A DNA stretch of 25,060 nt, taken from assembly GCA_964441735.1 (NCBI GenBank), contig CAYTVB010000026.1, forward strand, positions 1 to 25,060. The letters are read 5' to 3'. The DNA is from JASMTM01 sp964441735 (lineage in GTDB: Bacteria > Thermotogota > Thermotogae > Petrotogales > Kosmotogaceae). Of this stretch, positions 1 through 7,229 are shown in pieces. A program made the position numbers and the translations under genes. Below the pieces are notes generated by a model. The model ran no database searches, was not told where the DNA came from, and worked only from the letters and a program-made list of their open reading frames with translations. Position 1 is the stretch's first letter. Every line of letters starts with the position of its first letter.

Positions 1-206
1 AAGCAAATTCAGTTTTACAATCAGGATTTAATGATTTGAAACTCAATCGATGGTCATGCATTGAGGTGGATAAAGTTACCGGTGAGACAAACCTTGAAGG
101 TGTTTACGCTGGTGGCGATATCGTCACCGGTTCTGCAACCGTTATCGAAGCTATGGGGGGCGGTAAAAGAGCGGCGAAAGCTATTCATGAATATTTAAGT
201 AGTTAA
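1..206 (+). CDS. C-terminal end of an NfnB/GltD-type NAD(P)H-dependent flavin oxidoreductase (partial, 5' end outside window)
   Basis: The window opens inside this gene; the reading frame starts at base 3 and ends at a TAA at 204-206, giving 67 residues. The tail contains GVYAGGDIVTGSATV followed by IEAMGGGKRAAKAI. This is the second FAD-binding block of glutamate synthase small-subunit-type flavoproteins, where the GD aspartate contacts the FAD ribityl chain and the ATVI..AMG..GK..A helix follows. In anaerobes this fold is found in NADPH-dependent glutamate synthase (GltA/GltD) and in NfnB, the large subunit of the electron-bifurcating NADH-dependent ferredoxin:NADP oxidoreductase. The visible tail cannot separate these. 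It ends 14 bases before the convergent DegV gene. Confidence 0.85.
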   Translation, partial: ANSVLQSGFNDLKLNRWSCIEVDKVTGETNLEGVYAGGDIVTGSATVIEAMGGGKRAAKAIHEYLSS

Positions 207-220
207 ATAAATTATGTTAT

Positions 221-1093
221 TTACTCTCTCCAGTAAAGAGCGAAACCAGCTGTTCCGGGGCCAACATGAGTTGAGATGACTTTACCCATGAACGTTTCTT
301 CAACAAATTCAACGTTATAATTATCAGTTAGGAGTTTTTTAAGCTTTTCAATGCCATCTTTATTGTCTGCATGTACCAGCATAATATCTACATTTGATCC
401 TTTGGGAACGGATTCCAATGTCTTATTGATAAGTGATTTTTGTGCTTTCTTTTCTCCACGAACCTTCTTAAAGGGGATCATTTCTCCAGTTTTTTCGTTA
501 ATATAAAGTCCTACATTTATATTAAGCAGGTTTCCAACAAAACCCTGAAATTTCGAAACCCTACCGCCTTTTATGAGAAAATCAAAGCTAGATACATAAA
601 AGATTGCTTTAAATTTGCCTTCGACAATTTCTTTTTCTATTTGTTTTATTGCATTTTCGGTGGTTTTCCCGCTGTTAATTAACTCCTTGAATTTTTTTGT
701 AATTAATGGGATCACAGCGCTTGCCATTCTTGTGTTGACTACATGTACAGGAATATCAACTTCCTTTTTTACCATGAATGCACTGTTGTATGTGCCTGAC
801 ATGGCTGTTGAAAGACAGAAAACAACTATCTCATCATATCCGTCGTTAATAGCTTTTTTATATTTTTCAAGAAACATTGCTGGAGATGGCTGGGATGATT
901 TAGGTAATTCTTCTGAATCTGCAATTCTTTGCCAGTATTCCTTTAAGCTTTTTTCGTTTCTTTCGTTATCATCTTCTGTACTTCCTTTAGACCAATTTAT
1001 ATGCAATGGAACCAGTTCGATCTCTTCATTCTCCAACCATTTTTCTGGTACATCGCTGGTACTATCAATCAAAATCTTCACTCTTTTACTCAC
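221..1093 (-). CDS. DegV family fatty-acid-binding protein
   Basis: This 290-residue protein has the full length and the landmark motifs of the DegV family: DSTSD near residue 10, KSSQPSP near residue 65, the STAMSGTYNSA block, GGRVSK and the C-terminal HVGPGT. Known family members bind one fatty acid in a cleft. In Firmicutes the FakB members present fatty acids to the kinase FakA for phosphorylation and entry into phospholipid synthesis. No FakA-like gene is visible here, so the cellular partner is unknown. The start is GTG at 1093, placed about 9 bases after a GGGAG SD; no better ATG lies near it. The gene stands alone: it converges on the oxidoreductase gene and lies 181 bases downstream of sufB, with a possible terminator between. 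Confidence 0.92.
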   Translation of the reverse strand: MSKRVKILIDSTSDVPEKWLENEEIELVPLHINWSKGSTEDDNERNEKSLKEYWQRIADSEELPKSSQPSPAMFLEKYKKAINDGYDEIVVFCLSTAMSGTYNSAFMVKKEVDIPVHVVNTRMASAVIPLITKKFKELINSGKTTENAIKQIEKEIVEGKFKAIFYVSSFDFLIKGGRVSKFQGFVGNLLNINVGLYINEKTGEMIPFKKVRGEKKAQKSLINKTLESVPKGSNVDIMLVHADNKDGIEKLKKLLTDNYNVEFVEETFMGKVISTHVGPGTAGFALYWRE

Positions 1094-1207
1094 GTCAGTA
1101 TACTCCCATCTTTAGATAATGACCATTGTTAGGAAAAGTGTTCTCATTTATTTACTGGGATCATAGATTTATTTATGTTTTTTTATTTTACTACAGGTGT
1201 TCCTATA

Positions 1208-1248
1208 GAAAAAATAAAACTGATTGTATAACTGTACTCAATCACTTT
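1208..1248 (-). terminator. Possible intrinsic terminator after sufB
   Basis: Read on the minus strand, a stem of TGATTG (1244-1239) pairs with CAATCA (1226-1221) across a 12-base loop. It can be extended by AAAA/TTTT beyond a G-G mismatch. It is followed by a T-rich run (1219-1208, broken by one A). It lies 27 bases past the sufB stop, as expected for the end of the sufCB unit. The stem is short and AT-rich, so the call is tentative. Confidence 0.4.
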
Positions 1249-1274
1249 TGTTAATTCAGATTTATATGATTGCT

Positions 1275-2231
1275 TTATTTCAACATACCTCTTACGATTA
1301 ACTGGGTTGCTTCCTCTTCGGTTAAACCTTTTGCCATTAATGTTTCCAGTTGTTTGACATTGACACGGCCAATTGAGGCTTCATGAGTTAATTCCGCTTT
1401 TTCGTTTTTTACATAAAGCTCCGGTACAGTACCAACATTAACACCGTCGCCTTTAACAATTTCATTGCATTCTATATGACCCCTTGAGTAAGGAGCATTA
1501 CCAAATGCTCTGTTGATAATATTTGCTTTGCTATTTTCAGTGGCAAAAACAGTGGTTTTGGCTATTCCTGAGGATCCTTTACCATTAAGGTTGAGTTCTT
1601 CGAGAATATCTAGAGAATCATCTGATTTTTCATACACTTTTGTTTCAATATTGGCTGAAGCATGTTCTCCAAGATCTACCTTCATTTCAACCTTCATTTT
1701 ACCAACGCGGGTTTTTGTTAGATGAAAGCTGTTATCATAACGGGCATTTTTGTTCAATGTAGCATTGTATATCGCTTCTACGGTAACTCCCCCGTCTTTA
1801 CTATGATAATGAACATCTTCGTAACCTATTTCAGCACCTTCTTCCAGAACAGCATCTGATACCATTCTGTGAGTAAATTTTTTTCCATTGGGAAAAACGC
1901 AGTGAGATAAAAAGTTGACTTTTGAATGCTTCCCAGCTTTTATATGAATCAATACCTCTTGCGTTCCTTCAGGCTTCAAATATCCTGTACATAGATGCAC
2001 TGGATTATCAACAACAATATTGTCAGCAATATTGAGCCACATTTCTATACCATTTTCAATTTTTTTGACTTCTAGATCCACGCCTTCAACTGTGTTTCTG
2101 CCTATAACCTCATTGCCACTTATAATAACGGATACAATATCTTTTCTAAGTAGGCTTGAAGCATCTCCGCCACTTTTATTGTAGTATTCTGCAATTCGTT
2201 TATATTCTTCATCATACCTGCGTTCTATCAT
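1275..2231 (-). CDS. sufB: SufB/SufD-family Fe-S cluster scaffold, short single-copy form (SmsB-like)
   Basis: This 318-residue protein carries the SufB/SufD core beta-helix domain and ends in the family signature THEASIGRV (His283) followed by GLTEEEATQLIVRG. It lacks the long N-terminal region of classical SufB, which is usually well over 400 residues. The region aligned with the E. coli SufB Cys405 segment reads VNVGTVP here, with no cysteine. Cysteines remain at 81, 111 and 255. Its start ATG overlaps the sufC stop in an ATGA quartet, so the two are translationally coupled and probably made in fixed ratio. No sufD, sufS, sufU or sufA lies nearby, so the protein probably forms a homodimer on the SufC ATPase, as in the SUF-like minimal systems (SmsCB) described in anaerobes. 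That last point is inference from gene content and length. Confidence 0.9.
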   Translation of the reverse strand: MIERRYDEEYKRIAEYYNKSGGDASSLLRKDIVSVIISGNEVIGRNTVEGVDLEVKKIENGIEMWLNIADNIVVDNPVHLCTGYLKPEGTQEVLIHIKAGKHSKVNFLSHCVFPNGKKFTHRMVSDAVLEEGAEIGYEDVHYHSKDGGVTVEAIYNATLNKNARYDNSFHLTKTRVGKMKVEMKVDLGEHASANIETKVYEKSDDSLDILEELNLNGKGSSGIAKTTVFATENSKANIINRAFGNAPYSRGHIECNEIVKGDGVNVGTVPELYVKNEKAELTHEASIGRVNVKQLETLMAKGLTEEEATQLIVRGMLK

Positions 2232-2962
2232 CTATTTAGTTCACCACCCTGATCCGGTTCGTTAATGTGGGAACAGCCATCGCACATATCCCGGTAAAAA
2301 GAAACAATTTCGTCTACCTGTCCCTCTGCAATTATCTTTCCGCCACACATGAGATAGGCTTCATCAGCCATATATGAAATTTCCTCTCTATGTGTAATCA
2401 AAATTACTGTTGTACCTGAATCTTTCAGATGATTCAGTACCCTTTCGATCATGTTTGTTGACATGAGATCGATTCCCGAGTCAGGTTCATCTAAAATTAC
2501 AACCTTTGGTTTGAGAAGAATTGTTGAAGCCAGTTCAATTCGCTTTCTTTCTCCTCCACTAAGTGTGGAGTCAACAGGTCTGTTTAGGTAACCTTCAGAT
2601 AATCCAACAATTTCAAGGGTATGTTTTAGTTCTTTTTCCGTTGCTTTGATCTTTCCTCCAAGGTTGAGATACTCTCTTGTAGTCAGGCCATCGTATCTGG
2701 CTGGTTCCTGCCATCCAAGTGTTATACCAAGCTGGGCTCTTTCGTAAGTATCTTTATTATCGATGAGGTTTCCATTGAGTTTTACTGTCCCTTTATAATT
2801 TCGGTAATCCTCAAGTCCCATAATTATATATGCAAGAGAAGATTTACCCACACCGTTATTTCCAAGAACCGCATAGACTCTATCTTTTTCGAATTTTGCT
2901 GATAGCTCCTCAAGGATAATACTTTTATCCCGAATTAGTGTGATGTTTTCTAATTCAACCAT
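2228..2962 (-). CDS. sufC: SufC-type ABC ATPase of the Fe-S assembly system
   Basis: This 244-residue cytoplasmic ABC ATPase powers the SufB scaffold. Visible motifs in order are Walker A GNNGVGKSS (34-42), the Q-loop glutamine in GWQEP (Q85), the signature LSGGERKR (134-141), Walker B VVILDEPDSG (154-163) with its catalytic Glu159, and the switch histidine in LITHREE. There is no membrane partner, and the neighbour is sufB, which fixes the SufC assignment over a transporter ATPase. The tail is unusual: residues 226-232 read MCDGCSH, a CxxC plus His that could bind a metal or cluster. The start ATG follows a GGAGG SD. A near-consensus promoter lies about 120 bases upstream, after the end of the glycosyltransferase-like operon, so the sufCB pair can be transcribed on its own. 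Confidence 0.93.
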   Translation of the reverse strand: MVELENITLIRDKSIILEELSAKFEKDRVYAVLGNNGVGKSSLAYIIMGLEDYRNYKGTVKLNGNLIDNKDTYERAQLGITLGWQEPARYDGLTTREYLNLGGKIKATEKELKHTLEIVGLSEGYLNRPVDSTLSGGERKRIELASTILLKPKVVILDEPDSGIDLMSTNMIERVLNHLKDSGTTVILITHREEISYMADEAYLMCGGKIIAEGQVDEIVSFYRDMCDGCSHINEPDQGGELNR

Positions 2963-3084
2963 TCATTTTACCTCCAAACAGATTATAACTTATTAATATG
3001 ATACTCTTTATTTGTTTTAGTGTCATTAAGCAACAAACGAGCTAAAGCATTTTATTAATGCCGGTATTTATAAAAAACTCTGAT

Positions 3085-3113
3085 ATTATATTTAAATTCA
3101 TCAATCAATTCAA
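3085..3113 (-). promoter_or_regulatory. SigA-type promoter for sufCB
   Basis: On the minus strand TTGAAT (3113-3108) is followed by exactly 17 bases and then TATAAT (3090-3085), a near-perfect housekeeping promoter. It would give an untranslated leader of about 115 bases before sufC. The leader can form a small GCATT/AATGC hairpin, but I see no recognisable riboswitch. Confidence 0.65.
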
Positions 3114-3120
3114 TAATTCC

Positions 3121-3146
3121 CAAATCACTTTTCGGTTAGTGATTTG
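3121..3146. repeat. Perfect 9-bp inverted repeat at the end of the GT-C-like operon
   Basis: CAAATCACT (3121-3129) and AGTGATTTG (3138-3146) are exact inverted arms around an 8-base spacer. The repeat spans the stop codon of the last operon gene and lies 8 bases from the -35 box of the sufC promoter. No T-run follows on either strand, so it is not a canonical intrinsic terminator. It may be an RNA 3'-end hairpin protecting the operon transcript, or a protein-binding site for the sufC promoter. Confidence 0.5.
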
Positions 3147-4414
3147 ATATTAATTTTGGTAAGTATAATAAATAATTCTGTCATTATAAATGGCATAGAA
3201 TAAACAATCGCAGGCAAAAATATTCTTACTTCCACTGTCTTCGCCATCAAAAAATTCATTATTATAAAAGGAATTATCCAATACCAGCTTTTTTTGAAAA
3301 AGTCATAGTACATAATGCCTTTGTAGAATATAACTGGTAAAGCCAGAAAGATTAAAGGATATATCCATGACCAGATATATTTTATATTATAGTTTAATTG
3401 AATAATATCGGTTACATAGTTTGCTTCAGGGTAAACAAACAAGCTAATAATAAGAATAGAAACTACGGGGACTGAAAATAATATTGTAGAATTGAGAAAT
3501 ATTTTTACTTTTTGATATTTTTTCATTGATGATTTGAAGTAGAATAAAAAGTAAATTATTGAAATGAAAACCATGTGATCGGCTCTCGCAGTGGAACCAA
3601 ATAGAGTTATTAATAGCAAAAGAAAAAACGATCTTTTCTCTATAATACAAATGAGCCCACCCAAAAAAAACGCTGTTCCTATAAATGTTTCCCATCCAAA
3701 AAACATTGTAGTTAAGGGTAAAAACGCTTGAAAAACAAACATCGATATAATAGAAAGTTTTACTGAAATAAAGTTTCTGCAGAATCTATATAAAAGAATC
3801 ATCGTTAGAAAGCAGAAGAAAAATCTTGATGTAATATGCCCGTTGAGAATTCTGTTATCTTCACTGTTCAATTTAATGGAGGTTTTAATTTCTTCGGGTG
3901 ATACCTCTCCAATTAGCAACAATGTACTCGCTGGGTTTGTTATGTATGTTTCCCAATGAGTAGATTTAATGTAATTTAATATCATATTTTTTATAAAAGG
4001 ATTTTCATTGGAAAGTACATAAACTAATTGATCTATTGATTCAGAAATGCCTTCTACCAACAAAGATCTTTCATTTTGTGGGAAATAGGCTTCCAATAAT
4101 TCTTTTTTTTCTTCCGTCCAATAGGTTTTATTAAGCAACATATTTTCCATTTCTTCAGAGTATTCATCAAGCCAGGTAACTGGAACATATTTAAAAAAAT
4201 GTTCCACTAAATAATAACTTCCGAAGCGGTATTGGTCGGGTGCGAAATTTTCCCCTTCTAATATTCTTTTATGTTGATTTATTCTCAGATATCTAGAAAG
4301 AAAAAGATACTTACCCTCAGTAGTCCAAACTGTAATTGATGTAAAAATATACGATAGAATTAACGATAATAAAACAACTAAAATTATTCTTTTTGCTTTT
4401 ATTGTGATTTTCAT
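3125..4414 (-). CDS. Polytopic membrane protein, candidate GT-C glycosyltransferase (paralogue A)
   Basis: This 429-residue protein has one N-terminal membrane helix (about 9-30), a polar segment (about 31-195) and then roughly eight hydrophobic helices. Residues 57-70 read FAPDQYRFGSYYLV, in the first extracytoplasmic loop. An acidic residue at this place (Asp60) is the usual catalytic position of GT-C enzymes, which take sugars from polyprenyl-phosphate donors on the outer face of the membrane. Near the C-terminus a KTVEVRIFLP motif recurs in the paralogue. The gene is co-linear over its whole length with the adjacent upstream gene and starts 11 bases after it; its SD (GAGGTG) overlaps that gene's stop codon. 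It is the last gene of the ubiA-like operon. The glycosyltransferase assignment is inferred from topology, motif and neighbours, and I do not recognise a named family. Confidence 0.6.
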   Translation of the reverse strand: MKITIKAKRIILVVLLSLILSYIFTSITVWTTEGKYLFLSRYLRINQHKRILEGENFAPDQYRFGSYYLVEHFFKYVPVTWLDEYSEEMENMLLNKTYWTEEKKELLEAYFPQNERSLLVEGISESIDQLVYVLSNENPFIKNMILNYIKSTHWETYITNPASTLLLIGEVSPEEIKTSIKLNSEDNRILNGHITSRFFFCFLTMILLYRFCRNFISVKLSIISMFVFQAFLPLTTMFFGWETFIGTAFFLGGLICIIEKRSFFLLLLITLFGSTARADHMVFISIIYFLFYFKSSMKKYQKVKIFLNSTILFSVPVVSILIISLFVYPEANYVTDIIQLNYNIKYIWSWIYPLIFLALPVIFYKGIMYYDFFKKSWYWIIPFIIMNFLMAKTVEVRIFLPAIVYSMPFIMTELFIILTKINIKSLTEK

Positions 4415-4425
4415 CGTTTAGCACC

Positions 4426-5718
4426 TCAGTCGTTACTCAGATCAACTGAATAATATTCCTTTTCAGTTTTAAAAATTTCTAAAATTCCTCTGATAATAAA
4501 AGGAACAGAATACGCCAAAACAGGAATAAATAATCTGACTTCAGCAGTTCGTGCGACCAAAAAGTTTGTCAGAATAAATGGGACAATCCATAACCAGGTT
4601 TTTCTGTAAAAATCGATTTCCTTCACTTTGTAACTAAAAAATATGGGTAGAGAAAGAAATATTATTGGAAATATCCATGACCATATGTGTTTGAAATTAT
4701 AACTATATTGAAACAAATCCATGTAATACTGAGCATTTGAATATATTACTCTACTGACAAAAAGTGTAAATAAAACAGGAATGAACATTAAAAATGCTGA
4801 TTTAACAAGAAAAACTTTTTTTATTCTGTATTTTTGGAAGTTATTCAGAAAATATAATAAGGAAGCAAAAAACATCAGATCAGTTCTAACAGTACATCCA
4901 AGAAGAATAAATAATGTAATGATAGTATATGATTTTTTTCTTTTTATGGCTAATAATATTGACAAAAAAACAGTCAATGCAAAAAAAGTCTCTGGTTGAA
5001 GTGAATCTTGTGACATTAAAGGCAAGATTGAAGAGAATAAAATCATACCTACAAAAGCATTGAAAGAGTCTAGAAATTCTTTATTAAAATGATAGAGTAA
5101 TATTAAAGCCAGAGTTAAGAAAAAAAAGTTAAAAGTATTATAGCCATATATTATTTTATTTTCATGACTTTGTGGATCAGTAAGTGATTTCATTTCTTCT
5201 GGAGTAATGTCTGCAATAATCGTTGTCATAGAAGCAGGATTTGATATGTAAGTTTTCCATTCAGTATTGCTTAGTGATGATCTAACAAGTTTTCGCAAAA
5301 GTAAATTATCTGGGATAAATTCTTCTAATGCATTATCAATAAATTCATCTATTTGAACAATTATTTTCTCTCTTTCCTCAATCGGAAAAAATTCATTTAT
5401 CCCTTTCTTTGTTTCTTCGTCCCATTCTTTTTTATTAAGTAGAATTTCAGATAGATTATCATTGAATATATCATACCAGGGGATAGCAATATGCTTGAAT
5501 ATATTGTCTACTAAATAATAGCTACCAAAGCGGTATTGATCAGGTGCAAAACCTTCTCCTTCAATCATTTTTCTATGATTTATAAGTGTTGAATACCTTG
5601 AAATAAAAAGAAAACGACTATTGCATGACCAAAAAATAACCGATGAAATTATATATGCAATCGTTATAGCACAAAGAATAATGAAAAAACACCTAAGTAA
5701 GAGTTTATTTACTATCAT
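4426..5718 (-). CDS. Polytopic membrane protein, candidate GT-C glycosyltransferase (paralogue B)
   Basis: The frame is open up to 5835, but I place the start at the ATG at 5718. That makes it 430 residues, aligns its N-terminus with paralogue A (429) without gaps, leaves 4 bases after the upstream stop, and removes a 113-base overlap with the DUF362 gene. An AGG 7 bases upstream can serve as a weak SD, and coupling is likely. It shares with paralogue A the FAPDQYRFGSYYLV block at 57-70 (Asp60), the polar segment that includes YISNPAS, the HIWSWIFP block and a late RTAEVRLFIP motif. Sequence between these blocks has diverged strongly, so the duplication is old and the two proteins probably differ in acceptor or linkage. 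Role: inferred transfer of a lipid-linked sugar outside the membrane. Confidence 0.6.
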   Translation of the reverse strand: MIVNKLLLRCFFIILCAITIAYIISSVIFWSCNSRFLFISRYSTLINHRKMIEGEGFAPDQYRFGSYYLVDNIFKHIAIPWYDIFNDNLSEILLNKKEWDEETKKGINEFFPIEEREKIIVQIDEFIDNALEEFIPDNLLLRKLVRSSLSNTEWKTYISNPASMTTIIADITPEEMKSLTDPQSHENKIIYGYNTFNFFFLTLALILLYHFNKEFLDSFNAFVGMILFSSILPLMSQDSLQPETFFALTVFLSILLAIKRKKSYTIITLFILLGCTVRTDLMFFASLLYFLNNFQKYRIKKVFLVKSAFLMFIPVLFTLFVSRVIYSNAQYYMDLFQYSYNFKHIWSWIFPIIFLSLPIFFSYKVKEIDFYRKTWLWIVPFILTNFLVARTAEVRLFIPVLAYSVPFIIRGILEIFKTEKEYYSVDLSND

Positions 5719-5722
5719 GTTT

Positions 5723-6808
5723 TTACCTGTAATTTTCCCAAAGCTTTCCCCAGGGACTGGTTTTTTTCCAATTTTCAAATATCTTCTTTCCTTTTTTTCT
5801 CCACCAAAATTTATCGTGATAAATATCTGAAGCAACTACGAAAGCTTTTACTAAAGGAGTGTGGAAAAATAATTTCTGCATAAACTTCATTGGGCTAAAC
5901 CATAACAGGTTACCAAATCTACTGGCAAAATTATTGCCGACGTGAAATTTCATATTTACTTTAGAAATATCATCACCCACAACTTCAATATTTTCTGGAT
6001 CACCATTGCCAAGGCCTTCTTTATTTGCAAGGTAAATATATTTTATGTCCAGAGGATTAAATCCCATCATTTTTGCTGCAATAGAATCAATTGCTACCTG
6101 ATCACTACTGGCTAAAATATAATCGGTTTTTACTGGAGTTAGCGTTCTTGGGCCTGGCCCATTACCAGCAGTAGTACCATCCATAAATGCAAATATCCCG
6201 CTATGAATCTCTTTTTGAATCTTTAGCAGATCAACAAGTGTTTCATGAATCCATGTATGAGTATAATGTCTTTTTACGTTAAGCAAACCACCAAAAGCAT
6301 TCTTCATTGCTCCTGTTGTTGTGGTATAGATATGACACTTCAAAGTTGGTAAATGCACTATGTTTTTGTCAAAAAAATATTCTGGTAAGTATATCCCTTT
6401 TGGATAAATTTTTGGTAGTATTGTTAAATTACTTTTCGGTTGGTATTTGATCCACTTAATATCTTCTTTCACAAAATTATAAAGCACCGGTATATCGTAT
6501 TTATCATAAACAATATCGTATTTGTTTTGTTTTTCACCAAACTGAGGACGCGTTACAACCGTTTTATTTTCTACAGCAACAATTTCTTCAAACTGAGATT
6601 TTTTTAGTGCTTTTATAACACCTTCAATTTGCCAAGGAGTACTATTAGCTCCAGGCATTGGCAAATGCCAGGAAATGTTATCTTTGAGTATTGTTGTTGC
6701 TTTTTTATCAAGTGCATTTTCCATATCTGCTAGTTTGGCCAGTTTAACAAAATCATCGATCACGTTTTCTGGAGAAGACTTAAGTACAGCTACCACTGAT
6801 TTTTTCAT
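5723..6808 (-). CDS. DUF362 family protein
   Basis: This 361-residue protein matches the DUF362 pattern: an N-terminal SSPENVIDDFVKL segment, an early GANSTPWQIEGVIKAL block, a central VHLPTLKCHIYTTTTGAMKN block and ILASSDQVAIDSIAAKMMGF in the C-terminal half. Many DUF362 proteins carry a C-terminal 2x[4Fe-4S] ferredoxin domain. This one has no CxxCxxC clusters and instead ends in a basic, aromatic tail rich in Trp, Phe and Lys (about 300-361). The biochemical function of the family is unsettled. It lies between the SMR-like transporter (16-base gap) and the twin GT-C-like genes (4-base gap), so it is presumably part of the same pathway. GGAGAG precedes the ATG. Confidence 0.8.
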   Translation of the reverse strand: MKKSVVAVLKSSPENVIDDFVKLAKLADMENALDKKATTILKDNISWHLPMPGANSTPWQIEGVIKALKKSQFEEIVAVENKTVVTRPQFGEKQNKYDIVYDKYDIPVLYNFVKEDIKWIKYQPKSNLTILPKIYPKGIYLPEYFFDKNIVHLPTLKCHIYTTTTGAMKNAFGGLLNVKRHYTHTWIHETLVDLLKIQKEIHSGIFAFMDGTTAGNGPGPRTLTPVKTDYILASSDQVAIDSIAAKMMGFNPLDIKYIYLANKEGLGNGDPENIEVVGDDISKVNMKFHVGNNFASRFGNLLWFSPMKFMQKLFFHTPLVKAFVVASDIYHDKFWWRKKGKKIFENWKKTSPWGKLWENYR

Positions 6809-6824
6809 AATTCACTCTCCTATA

Positions 6825-7193
6825 TTAATTAATTGAAACAATCCAGATACCCATTGCTATTATAATTATTCCCAATACTTTTAACCATGTTAAACTTTCG
6901 TCAAACAGAAAAATAGCTGAAACTGTAACTATCGCAAATCCTGCGCTTGTCATTATAGGATAGGCTATGCTTAATTTTAATTTATTTAAAACTATACTGT
7001 ATGAAACAAAAGCAATTCCAAAGGAAACCAATCCTAACCAGACATAGATATTTGTTAAAGAATGTAGCATCATACCCTTAAAGCCTATGCCAGCTATTCC
7101 CGGAGCCTTATACATCCCAAATTTTAAAAGTATATTTGCTGTTGCATTAAAAACAATTGCTATACATAAAAATAAAATTTCTGCAGATGTCAT
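6825..7193 (-). CDS. Four-helix SMR/EamA-type transporter, ArnE/ArnF-like lipid-sugar flippase candidate
   Basis: This 122-residue protein is almost entirely four membrane helices, the size and layout of small multidrug resistance proteins. The first helix aligns with EmrE (AI..n....ILLKFG against AILAEVIGTTLMKFS), but the position of the essential proton-coupled Glu14 is Asn16 here. Loss of that glutamate argues against drug-proton exchange. ArnE/ArnF, distant members of the same fold, carry undecaprenyl-phosphate-aminoarabinose across the inner membrane. The neighbouring gene upstream (36-base gap) makes a polyprenyl-phosphate pentose donor. I therefore infer a flippase for that lipid, probably as a dimer. 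AAGGGAG lies 7 bases before the ATG. Substrate is not shown by the sequence itself. Confidence 0.7.
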   Translation of the reverse strand: MTSAEILFLCIAIVFNATANILLKFGMYKAPGIAGIGFKGMMLHSLTNIYVWLGLVSFGIAFVSYSIVLNKLKLSIAYPIMTSAGFAIVTVSAIFLFDESLTWLKVLGIIIIAMGIWIVSIN

Positions 7194-7229
7194 AATAATT
7201 CTCCCTTCTCTTTCATCAGCTTAGGCTAA

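Noticed and set aside
204..223. TAAATAA/TTATTTA inverted repeat spanning both convergent stop codons
   Set aside because: The stem is seven A-T pairs only and stop codons favour such sequence, so a terminator is not supported.
5719..5835. Longer N-terminus for the second GT-C-like gene, starting at 5835
   Set aside because: It would overlap the DUF362 gene by 113 bases, and the extra 39 residues have no match in the paralogue. The ATG at 5718 gives equal length and aligned N-termini.
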